From SAR324 cluster bacterium (GTDB lineage Bacteria; SAR324; NAC60-12), in contig JANQJU010000082.1 in the NCBI GenBank assembly GCA_028281495.1, forward strand, positions 62,001-126,000: 64,000 bases of DNA. Reading direction: 5' to 3'. Positions 1 to 12,200 of this stretch are shown piece after piece. Both the position numbers and the translations under genes were made by a program. The notes beneath the pieces were generated by a model. The model ran no database searches, was not told the DNA's origin, and saw only the letters and a list, made by a program, of their open reading frames with translations. The number at the start of each line of letters is the position of its first letter. Within the stretch, counting starts at the first letter, position 1.

Positions 1-3000
1 CTTGGCGGCTTCTGACATAGACGCTCCGGCTCCAAGGCTCCAGTATCCCCAGTTCATTGTTTTCACGGCACACGGCCATTCTTTGGAAAGCCGGTGAGCA
101 AACGCATCCTTGAAAGTGCAACCTGCCGAGTAGCCGCTCATCCCCTCCCCTTTCCCAAACGCGGAGAGGGAGGAAAAGAATAGGACAAAATCCAGAGGCT
201 CGTGTTGAAACACTTGAGCGATGCGTACACTCACATCGATTTTCACCGACAGGATGGTCCGGAAGTGTGCTTCGTCCACTTCCATCAAACTCTGGTCGAA
301 TAGGCCCACAGCAGAATGAATCACCCCATGAATCTGCGAATGCGTCTGTTTGATGGTGTCATAAGCCTGTTGCAGAGCTTCGGGGTGGGTGGCATCCGCT
401 GAGATGTAAAGGGGCGTGGCTCCGAATTGGGACAAAGCATTTAACTTGGCTTGAATCGATTCATCGAGTGGGCGTCTGCCAATCCAAATGATTTGAGCCT
501 GATATTTTTCAATCATCCATCGACTCCAGACTTCCCCCAGGCCGCCTGCGCCTCCGATCACCACGTAAACGCCTTGGGATCGGTAGCGAGGGGCTTCTTC
601 CGGGAGCGTGGTGACTGGAACCAATGTTTGTTTGAACCACTCGGTTCCACGATACGCCAGAGCCTCTCCTTGAGCATCAAACGGTACGGCGAACATTTCG
701 GAGACGGGCCATTCGGCGTGGGCTTCCATGTCGAGAAGGCGCACTTTCCAACGTCGAAATTCTTTGGCCAACGATCCAATGAAACCATGCAATCCTGCAT
801 GCGCCGGGTCCACCAAATCGGACATTCCGACAGGTTGTGCTTGGGTGGTGATGAAGGTCCACTGGCGTTCCTCTGAGCGGCCGCCCAGCGAAAGGACGGC
901 TTTGACCATCCGAAACACCTGAAATAAACCTTGGTCTTGCTCCTGGATCAGGGTTTCAGCTCCTAAAGACTCGAATGGATGATCCGGAGCAATCCAAATC
1001 ATAGGAGTGGCAGCATCTAGGGTTTTCAGTTGGTTGACCCATCCATCGAGACTCTCAGTGGGGGAGATTTCTAAAAACTGAGCCTGAGGATAGACCGTTT
1101 GCAAGGCCGCCTTCTGAGATTCGGTTCCTCCGATGACAACCGGAGCCGTAGCATCTGGAACGACTGGATGGGTCGCGTCTGGAACCGTGGACGTGGCGGG
1201 CAATGTCATGGGATTCCAGGTCGGGATGGATAAGGACAGTGAAGTTTTTTCCGCCGGAGGTGCAGCATAGGCTTCCACGTCAAACCAATAGCGTTCGCGG
1301 GCAAAAGGATACGTGGGGAGGCTGAGGCGAAAGGGGCGGCCATCTCCATACAATTTCTGCCAATCGAACTCCAAGCCCTTCACCCACAGTTCGAGAATTT
1401 TGGAATACTTATGTTGATGAATCCAGTCGTCCATCATGGCTGCCATGTCCCCGTTGGAGGTCAACACGGAGAGCAACGCTTTGTGGTCTTTGACGTGGCC
1501 TTGGTACACATTGTCAATAGGGTTTCGTGCACGGGAAAATGCGGGTTCGGTGGAAGGCGAGGTTTCGGTGGAAGGCGAGGTTTCGGTGGAAGGATCCCCC
1601 AGAAAATCGCGTAGCTTGGATTCAAGTTCTGTCATGGAATGGACCAACAACCCCAATCGAGCATCCATCGCTTCACGTCCGACCTGGAGGGTGTAGGCCA
1701 GGTCTGCGAGGTTGGGCGGATTGGTTTCTTCCGAAGTTTTTATAAAATTCTGCACCGATTGGTGGAGCTTGGAAGCGTATTCTAGGAGCCGGTCTTCATT
1801 TCTTGCAGAGAGCACGACCATGGAAGGCGAGTGGGCAGTAATGGTTGCTTGGCGGCTTGGATGAGTCCCCTGAGGCTCCGTTGGATGAGGCCCCGTATAT
1901 TCTTCAATCAACACATGAGCATTGGATCCACCTGCCCCAAATGAAGAGACCCCTGCAATCCGTGGGACCGGATTCCCATGGATGATCGGGCGTTCCCATT
2001 CTCGGAGTTCTTGGTTCACCACAAACGGAGTTGCCGAAAAATCGATATTGGGATTGAGCAGTTTCGAGTGCAACGACGGGACGATTTGGCCATGCTTCAT
2101 TTGTAGCAAGACCTTTGTGACACCCGCGATCCCCGCCGCCGATTCACAATGCCCAATATTGGATTTAACGGATCCGACCCAGCAAGGTGACCGCTCTTCC
2201 TGGTTGTGGTAGAGGGCCTTGGTCAAACCCGTGATTTCGATGGGGTCTCCTAGTTTCGTACCCGTGCCGTGGGCCTCGACATAACTTACGGATTGTGGAT
2301 CGATGCGCGATTCCTGCAAGGCTTGGGCAATTGCCATGTGTTGGGCTTTGGGATTCGGAACCGTATAGCCATTGGTCTTTCCTCCGTGGTTGATCGAAGT
2401 GCCCTTGATCACGCCATAAATGTGATCCTGATCTCGTTCTGCATCGCTGAGGCGTTTCAACAGGGCAACTCCCACGCCTTCACCAGGAATGTAACCGTCT
2501 CCACCTTCGCCAAAGCTTTCACAATGGCCTTTGCCTGAAATGAAACGCCCTGCACTGAGCATCAGGTATTTGTTGGGATGAATGCTCACATTCACACCGC
2601 CCACGATCCCCAGTTCGGTTCGTCCGAGCTTCAAGTCTTGGCAAGCTAGATGTAGGCATGTCAACGAACTCGAACACATGGTGTCGATGGTCATGCTCGG
2701 CCCATGCAAGTTCAGAATATACGACACTCGGTTGGCAATGCTGGCGGAGCTGCTGACCAACGCCATCGGTCCTCCATGCAACCCCGAATCGGCACCAAAC
2801 AACTGGTATTCTCCGTACATCACTCCGGCATAAACTCCCACTTGTGCGGGGAATCCGGCATCGGAGATTTGTTGGAAATCCTCCCGACAATATCCGGCAT
2901 CTTCCAACGCCATCCAAGCATGCTCTAAGAACAAGCGTTCTTGAGGATCGATGAATTCTGCTTCGACCGGGGAAATGTTGAAAAACAGCGGATCGAATTG

Positions 3001-3210
3001 ATCCACCTCCTCAATGAACCCACCCCACTTGCTGTAATGTTTCCCGATTTGGTTTCGATCTTCCGAGTAATATCGTCGCCAATCCCATCGTTCTGGGGGA
3101 ACTTCGGTGATACAGTCTCGGCCGTCTCGCAGGTTGTCCCAAAATTGGTCCAGGTCTCGTGATTGCGGATAACGCCCCGAGAGGCCGACAATGGCGATAT
3201 CCAAAGCCCC
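1..3210 (-). other. PKS-A module 3: KS-KR, cut by window edge
   Basis: The KS (about 3205-1890) has active-site DTMCSSS, VEAHGTGT and SVKSNIGH, so it should elongate. A KR with its N-terminal half follows: Rossmann GGAGGLG near 530-550, and FFSSLSAF and GYSAGCTF near 95-185, giving Ser and Tyr but Cys in place of the catalytic Asn, as in other KRs of this class here. The window ends just after the KR catalytic region; an ACP and perhaps an MT should lie to the left. Confidence 0.85.
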
Positions 3211-6200
3211 TACCGGAGACGTCCCCGGGACAGAAGCGAGGGACGGGGCTTCTGAAACACCAGAAATGAACCGAGACCGAGGTTTCAAGGGCTTGGCAGA
3301 AGGAACCGGTTTGGTGGTTTGAGGAACCTCCGCAGGTTGCGGGGCGGTTTGAGTCCCTGTGGGCTGGAGAAGCTCTTGGAGTTTGTCTCGATACGCTTCC
3401 CTAAAGTGCTCTGAGAGTTCTCGGAGGTTTTGGTATTCAAAAAAGAGCGTTTTCGAAAGCGATCCAAAGTCTTTTTCCAACTCGTTGGTCAATTGCATCA
3501 CTACAATCGAATCGATCCCATACTCTTCGAGGGGGACATTGGCTTGGATGCGATGGGCTGGAATCTTCAGCGTGGACGACACGAAACGAGTGAAATACTG
3601 GAGAACGGCTTCTTGGGAAACTGCCTCTCCTGTGGCTTCAGAAACGGAAGGTGTGGCAGTGTCGGCAGATTGGCTTCCCAACCTGGCTTGAGGCGATTTT
3701 TCTAACCTTGTTTGAGATGATTTTTCCAGTTGGGTGTGAGGCGATTTTTCTAATTGGGTGTGAGGTGATTTTTCCAATTGAGTGTGAGGGGGGACTTCCA
3801 ACTGAGTTTGAGCGGATTGAGGCAACAGGGCCTGAGTCGAAAGCGGAGTAAAAAAGTTTTGCAGGCGTTGGGCATCTCCTTCCAGCACCAACATCTGGGA
3901 TTCACCCGACGCCAACCCCCGATACAACGCTTGGATGCCGTGGGCGGTTTCCATGGCCACGAGTCCCATCTCGGCTTCCATCCGTTTTTCCATTTCTGCG
4001 TCGACCCGCATGCCCCCTTCTTTCCAAAGAGGCCAGTTGATCGAGAGCGTGTGTCCCTGGCGTTCTTGTGAATCCACCAAGGCATTTCGATAGCACGCAA
4101 ACGCATCTTGAAAAGCATTTGCTGTGGAATAATCCACCTGTCCAGGACTCCCCGAAACCCCGGCTCCTGAAGAGAACAAGGCGAAGAAATCCAGATCCAA
4201 ATCGCGGGTTGCCTGATCTAGATGGATCGTGCCTGCCACTTTGGGGGCGAGTACGTCTTGGAATTCTTCTGCGGTTTTTGTGATGAGATAATTGCCTCGA
4301 AAGAGACCGGCACTGTGGATGACGCCATGCAGTTCCCCAAGGTCTTCTCGGATGCTGCGGACCAAGCCTTCCACGGCTTCGGATTGGGCCACATCGACTT
4401 GCCGATATTCCGCCTGACACCCAAAAACCTCGATGTCTTGAAGCTGGGTTCGAATCTCTGGGTTCAACGGAGAGCGGCCCACCAAGACCAAATGCCCTTT
4501 CTTACCCGAAGTGCCTTTGAGTTTTTCAGCGATGTCTTTGGCAAAAATCAGCCCCAAGCCTCCAGCTCCTCCAGTAATCAGATAAACGCCTCCTTCTTTC
4601 CAGGGGAGGGGGCTGTTTGAAGGGGCGGAGGTTTCTTTCCAGGCAAGCACCTGACGTTGTCCCTGTCGATACCGTATTTGCACATCGTTTGGACACTGGC
4701 TGTTTTCATGAAGGATGGTCCACACGGATTCCGATGAATCGTTCCCAATGGATCTTTCCTCAATGGATCTTTCCTCAATGGATCTTTCCTCAATGGGTCC
4801 CCCTTCGGTCGACCTGGGTTTGATAGTGCACTCGTCGATTTCAATGAGTTGTCCCACCACCTGAGGATTTTCCAAGTGAGCGGTTTTGAGCAATCCCGAA
4901 ATCCCAGCAATGAGCGGATGCGAAAACAGCACTTGCACCAACACGGTGCCTTTGGGTTTTTGCGCCAAGATTTGTTGAATCGTGTCCAGAATCCGGATGG
5001 AGAGATCAGAGTACCCGGTTGTTTCCATTTCTGTTGGGGTGGGTAATGGAATCCAAGACACCTTTTCCTGCTCTTGGGAACTCAGGATCTCGGGAGGACT
5101 GATCACCACATGCTGCTCATGTGTTATCGGATGGCTTTCTTCTGGAATCCTTTGGTCTTGCCAAATAGGATGGTAAAGCCAAGTTCCCTGACCTGAAGCG
5201 GTTTTTGCTCCTTCAAGGACCCGTGACGACAACCCATGCATTCTCACACACACGTGTCCTTCGGCATCGCAGAGATCGATATCCAGTTTTGGAACTTTGT
5301 TCTGGGGGGGATCGGGGTGGGTTTTTCGGATCCATGCCCACATTGTGGGGGGGCAGGTTCCCAAGATTTCCAAGGTATCTAGGGCAAACGGAAGCGAGGC
5401 TCTCAAGGAGGATATTTCGTCTGTTTCCATGGAGAGCGCAATGGAGGCTTGTAAGGCCGAATCCAACAAACTGGGATGGAGCGTGAATTGATCCTGAGTT
5501 GCCTGCACGGAATCAGGAAGCTTGAGCTTGGCTAGGACCTGATGGTTTCCTCCATAAACCACGTCAATTCCTTGATGCCCCGGACCATACTCCATCCCCA
5601 TGGCATGAAAAGCGGAATAGCATTGTTCAGAACTGACCTGGAACTGATTGATGGTTTCCTGCAATGCCGAGAGGTCCAACATATCTGTTGCTCCGGTCGT
5701 TTGTGCATCCTGACTCCAGAACGTCGCAGCGCCTTGGCTATGGACGACGGTCTCTTTTTCCGCACCCGAAGTTTCGACGTCGGAGACGATTTCATAGTGA
5801 ATGGAAGGTTCCGAAGCCGGGCTTTCAGACATAAAGAGACGAATATCCAGGGATTGGGAGGGATCTTTCACCACCACCGGACGTGCCCACACAATGTTTT
5901 TGAACTGAACCCGCATGGGACCCTCCTGCCACGGACGAATCGACTGTTCGACAGCCGCACGGGCCATTTCCAGATGGGCCACGCCAGGGAGGATTTTCTG
6001 ATGCTGCATCACATGATCGGTGAGGAAAAATTCCTGCCCCGTAAAAGTGCTGCTGAAACGTTGTTCCGAAAAATCAGAGGTATTGCGATGCAACAGGGGG
6101 TGCAGCACATTCACTCCGGTTTCAGGAGGGCGGCCTTGCGGGGAATGATCCTCAAACCGATCTTTGGCAAAGGCATAAGTTGGCAGACTGATCCGTCGAG

Positions 6201-9200
6201 GTCGACTCCGAGAGGGCTGTTGCTGATAGAGGAAATTCCAGTCGATGGTGATCCCTTGGACCCATAATTCAGCAACTTTGCTCCATTTCCCTTTGACCAG
6301 CCATTTCCCGACCATTTCCTGCATGTCTTCATCAGAGGAAAACAGGCGAACTTGACGATGGTTGTCGTTGGCTTGCCCTTGCCAACAATGATCGGTTGTT
6401 TGTGGGTTTTGGATAAATTTCTGCAACTGTTGTTGTAATGCCGAAAGGCTTTCCACGAGAAACACCACACGTTCTCGCATGACTTCACGCCCAACCTGAA
6501 GGGTGTAGGCTAGGTTACTCAAACAGAGTTCCTGAGATTGTCGGGAACGGGAAACAGAGGTGGTAGCGTGTTCGAGGAACTGCAATAGTTTTACTGCATA
6601 ATCCTTTAAGCTTTCCGGCGTCTTTGCCGAAAGGGGCACCAGGACGGCATTGGAAGAGGTGTTGACAGATTCGGTGGAAGTCCGTTCTTCGAGACGAGGA
6701 TGGGGGGGAATGTACTCCTGAACCACAAGGTGGGCATTGGTGCCACTGTGTCCAAACGAATTCACTGCCGCCATCAACGGCTGTTGATTGGAAGAGCGCC
6801 ATTCCAAGAGATCGGTGTTCACGTGAAACGCGGAGTTTTCAAAGTCAATCAAAGGATTGAGCCGTTTGAAATGGAGCAATCCGGGAATCTGATGATGTTG
6901 TAGCGACAACAACACTTTGATCAGTCCCACCACCCCCGAAGTGGCTGAGGTATGACCGATATGGGCTTTGGCACTTCCCACGGCACAATAATGCTTTTTC
7001 TGGGTAAATTTTTTGAAGGTGCGCACCAAGGCATTGGCTTCTACCGGATCTCCCAATTTTGTGCCGGTTCCATGAGCTTCCACATAGCTGATGTCAGCAG
7101 GGTCGATCTGGAAACGCTGATAAACATGGGTCAACAACTCCTCTTGGGCCACTCCGCTGGGGGCCGTGATTCCATTGCTCGCGCCATCCTGATTCACCCC
7201 AGATCCGCGAATGAGGCCATAGATGAAGTCGCGGTCAGCCACCGCATCTTGAAGGCGTTTCAACACCACCATGCCCACGCCTTCCGACAAAACCGTTCCA
7301 TTCGCCGATTCATCGAAAGTATGACACTGGCCGGTTGGTGACAACATGCCAACTTCAGCGAGCACCCCCAAGCTTCCTGGGTTCATCGCGGCAAAAGCCC
7401 CGCCTGCCAGAGCGATGTGGGATTCCCCATTGCGTAAACTCTCGCACGCTAAATGGATGGCGACCGCTGAAGAAGAGCAACCGGTATTGATCACCATCGC
7501 CGGGCCTCTGAAATTCAGATAATACGGCAAACGCGACGCAATAATCGCCTCGGAAGCGCCGGTGAAGGATTCATGAGCAAACCCGGTCGGTTCGGCCCCA
7601 ACGAACACACCCACCTGGAGGCCTTCTAAACTTTTAGGATCGTATCCGGCGTCTTCCAACCCTTTCCAACTTTCCTGTAAAATCAGGCGTTGGTGGGGGT
7701 GCATCGATTCTGCTTCTCGTGGAGGGATGGCAAAAAACAACGGATCAAAACAATCCCGCTCTTCGAGCATGCCTCCCCAGCGATAAGCACCTGATGCCGA
7801 TGATGGCAATTCTCCCACGCCGCTCCGTCCCTGGACTAGGTTTTGCCAGAATGTTGGAACATCATTCGCCCCCGGAAACTGGCCCGACAGACCGACCACG
7901 GCAATGGGCTGTTCGTGTAGGGGGGGAGTCTGGAGCGCTGGCGCTTCGGTGAAATCCGGCACAAGGATCGGCTCGGGAGCCGCATCGTGCTGTCCAAGGG
8001 GTGGATCGTGTTGTTCAAGGGGCGGATCGTGCTGTTCGAGAGGCGGATCGATTTTGCAGGAGAGCTGATCCGGGTAGGTTTCGACCATGTGATCGGTCAA
8101 CCGATCCACGGTGGTAAAGTCAAACAGAATCGCGGTATTCAGGGTGATATTGCAGCTCTCATTGAGCTGATCGATAAAGCTCACTCCCAAAATCGAATCC
8201 ACCCCATAGTCGGAAAAAGGGATATCGCGATCAATTTGATCTTTGGAGATTTTTAAAGAGGCTGTCAAAGCATCGAGGATCAGATGAGCGGTTCCTTCTC
8301 GGAGACGTTCTTTCAATTGGCTGGAAGAACGCGGTTGCGATAGAGGGGGAGCGGGTTTTGTATGACCCTCTTCCTGACCATTCATGAGTTTTTGTCCAAG
8401 GGGAGACGCTTTGAGGCAGAGAATTTGATGCAGTTTCCCCTGTTGCAATCCGGTCGTAAATTTTTCGAAAATTCGGAAACCAATCGAATCGGGAATAACC
8501 CCAAAGGGTTTGTTTTTGCCCAAGTGGGCTTCCAAGGCCGTTCCCACAACAGAGGCTTCCCAGTGTCCCCAGTTGATTGTTCCCACCGGAAAAGGTGCCG
8601 ATCCCCGAAGGGAGTTTACAAACGCATCGGAAAACGTAATGCCTGAGGCATAGGCTGCAAAACGTGCGGCTCCTGAAAAGGGAAACGCCTGCCCTGATGA
8701 AAAATAACACAAGAAATCCAAAGGATGACCCGTGGCTGCCAGCTCTTGGAACGCCTGATAAAAATGGAGGCTCCCTTGGGTTTTGACGTCCAAAATTTCT
8801 TGGAATTCGGCTTCGGAGATTTGATCCACCGCATTGCCTTGATTCATCACAAGACCTGAAAAGATGGCTCCATGAATGGTGGAATAGCCTTGTTTCACTG
8901 TTTGGATGGCCTGTGCGAGGGAATCGAACTGCGTGGCATCTCCCTGAATGTACCGAGGAGGTTCTCCCCATGCGCGGAATGCTTCTCTTTTTTCTTGGAT
9001 CCTTGGGGAGCTTTCTGACTGACGACCAATCCACACCACTTGGGCCTGATATTCTTGGACCAAATAGCGCGTGATGATTCCACCGACCGTGCCGCTTCCT
9101 CCCAAGATCACATAAACGCCTCCGTGCCTGAACGCCGGTTGTCCATTGGTGGTTTCCCAATGGAACGGAACCAAGGTTTGTACATATCGAGTGCCGTCTT

Positions 9201-12200
9201 GAAACTTGACCACCTCTCCTCGTCGGGAGGCCGGTTCATCCACAATGCTACCCACAATAGAGGAAGTGCTTACCCCGGATGTCTCCTTCAAGGGAGCGAG
9301 GTCTTCCTGAGAAAGATCCATGTTTCTGACTAAAAACCGGTGGTCGCCTTGCGCAATGGCATAGGCCAGCCCTGTTACGCCACCGCCATGAGGATTGGTG
9401 GCGGGGGTTCCCACGCGATAATTATCCAGAGTGAGGAGGTAGCAATCCAAAACAGGCTGTTTGTGCTGCGTCTTTTTTAGGAATTGGATGAGACGCAATA
9501 AACGAATCTCATGCGTTCCGTAGGTGTCTGGTTCACCTGCCAGGAAATACACACAGTCGACTTCGGGAAACTCCGCTAAACACGTTTTCCAATCGGTGGT
9601 GTCTTGTTCATCCCAACACCATTCTTGCGTGGAGATTTGCCGGGTTGGTGAACCAATGCGAATGCAGAGCACCTGGGGGGAAGAAGAGTGTTGACGGTAA
9701 TACTCGGACAACGCCTGTTGCAGGGGGCGGAACTCTGAGTCGTCGTTTTGTGATGAGACAACCACCAAGACACACTTGGAATTTGATGTTTCCAGTGGAT
9801 TGGAAGGAGGAGAAAGAGGGGTTTCCTTCCACTGAGGCAGGTAGGTCCATTCATCTAAAGACGGTTCGATGGGAGGCAACTTGAGCAATTGACGCATCCC
9901 GCTCGGTTGACCCACCAACACCAAATGTTGGGTTGCGGCCTGGGTCAACAACTGATCCAAAAGTTCCAAACCGGGGGCCGTCTCCAACATACGTAGGCCG
10001 AAAGATCGGAGGTAGGACTCCGTCTGTTGGCTGTGTGCATTCCCCATACCCCCTTCTTTCCACAGAGGCCAGTTGACGACAATCGCTCGGCCCGAGCGTT
10101 GTCCTTGGGCCTGCAATGTGTTTCGGTGCCTCGCGTAGGCCATCTGGAAACGATTGGCAATGGCATAGTCGCACGTTCCCAAATCTCCCAGGATGGCGAC
10201 ACTGGAAGAAAAGTAGCAGACAAAGTCCAGCGCTTCGTTTTGCAATACCTCATCCAGGGCAAGGGTCCCGGTCACCTTGGGAGCCAACACGTTTTGGAAG
10301 TTTTCGAATGTGTTTTCAAACAGCAGGCGTTCTCCTGGAATTCCTGCAACGTGGAAGACCCCCTGAATCTCGCCAAAACGCATTTTTGCGGTGTGAATGC
10401 TGGTTTGTAATTCTTGGGCATGGCAAATATCCGTTTGCAGATAGAGCACCGAGCACCCCTGTGCTTCCAACTGCTGGAGATGGGTTTGTTGTTCTGAATC
10501 CAGGGGCAGGCGATCCAGCAAAATCAGATTGACCGATTGATGCTTGGCAAGGTGTTCGGCCAACAAGTATCCTAACTTTCCAATCCCACCTGTAATGAGG
10601 TAGGTGGCTCTTGCAGGGGCTTTTGTAGACTCTTGATGCCGGGTTCCCTCAGATTTCGAATTCCATGGAGCGGGGCGAAGTTGACAAGTGTGTCGTTTTC
10701 CGTCTCGGTATAAAACGCTTTCTAAATGCGGAGCTTGCAATTCGGAGGCAAGCGTCTGCATCCATTCCTTGACGATGGTGCTTGCTGCTTTTCCCTCTTG
10801 GGGAACTGCCATTTCTTGATGAATCACCGCAGCTTGGGTCCGAGGCAGAATCCTGGGCAATGAACGTTCGAAGCCGATCCAGGATTCCAGGTAACACCGA
10901 TCCAATCCCGATTGGTATTGACCTGCAAGTAGGAGTCGCCGGGGTTGCAACTGGGTGGCTGCAATCGCTTTCAACAAGTTCGCGATATGGAACGGCTCTC
11001 GAATGAAGGCGTTCTCTTCCAGCGTCCACAAATAGAGCATGGCATCTATGGATCCTTCGGTATCTCGGATCCTTTGCAGCGCCTGCACGTAGGAGTCGGG
11101 ATCTTCCACCACAATCGGAATCGATGGATTGGATGAGTTAGGTGGAGCGATGCTGGGCTGGCGGGTTGCGAAAATGACTTTGATTTCGGAGCTGTGTGCT
11201 TTCAGTGCCTCAATCAACATTTGTTGTGGTTCAGGGTCCGACAGAAAACAAAGCAGGGTTTTCACAGGTAGATCTTTTGGGGGCTTTGTGGGGAATGAGG
11301 GCAGCGGACATTCTTGCCAAACCTCTTCAAAGCACATCAACTCAACGGGCTCTGAATCCTCAATGCGTTCCTCCAGTTCCGAATCCTCAGTTTGTTCCTT
11401 CAGTTTGGAGGCTTCGTGACGATTGAGTTTCTCAAGTTCGACGGTTTTGTGACGAGTGGAATCCAAAGAAATCGTGTCGCGAGAACTGGTGTCCGTTGGG
11501 GCGTCGGTTCCACGAGTGGGGCCAATCCAATATCGATCTTGGGCAAAGGGGTATGTGGGGAGGCTGATGCGGGAAGGTTTCGATGCGGGATACAACTGTT
11601 CCCATTCAATCGGCATCCCTTGGACCCAGTATTCCAGGATCGATGGGTATTGGCCGTGGTCGATCCAGGACTGAAAGGCTGAGGCGATCTCAGCGTCCGA
11701 TCCCAATTCGGGAAATGGCTTTGGGTTTCGTTTCGCTCGTCCTCGATACAGACCTTCCTGGCGGTTGTCTGTGCCAGTAGAATCCTCCTTCAAAAATCGA
11801 GACAACTTTTCTTTTAGGTCGTCCAGGGACGTGACGAGCACCCCCAAGCGTTCGATCATGGCCTCTCGCCCTACCTGGAGCGTGTAAGCCAAATCCGCAA
11901 GAGGGACCGGGGTTTTTTGCAGAAAGGCTAACAGCTTCTGTGCATAGGCGGTGAGACGCTTTTTGTTTTTGGCAGACAGCACAATCAAGTGAGGTGTGTT
12001 GGGGGCGGTGGAAGGTTGAGGGCGTTCGTCGATATACTCTTCAATCACAAGATGCGCGTTGGATCCTCCAGCCCCAAAGGACGACACTCCGGCCACTCGC
12101 GGATAGGTGGTGGCACTGCCATTGGTTTGAATCACTGGACGCTCCCAGTCCTTCAGTTCTTGCTGTACGAAAAAGGGAGTGCTGGCAAAATCGATATGCG

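Larger units (their letters stand above)
3375..7915 (-). other. PKS-A module 2: KS-DH-KR-ACP
   Basis: The KS (about 7911-6690) uses the active-site form NTGCSSS and has VEAHGTGT and AKAHIGHT. The dehydratase (about 6100-5220) carries HVMQHQKILP: the catalytic His is there, but the Gly of the usual HxxxGxxxxP motif is His. The second DH motif, DSALQ, is intact. The KR has TGGAGGLG near 4560 and a full FSSG/VDYSTANAF catalytic set near 4110-4190. The ACP Ser (GIDSI) is codon 3508-3510. Expected outcome is reduction then dehydration to an alkene, if the altered DH is active. Confidence 0.85.

Noticed and set aside
11530..12030. Possible cis-acting AT domain between KS and KR in PKS-A
   Set aside because: The segment is the usual post-KS flank ending in LPTYPFAQDRYW and has no GHSxGE or catalytic His motif.
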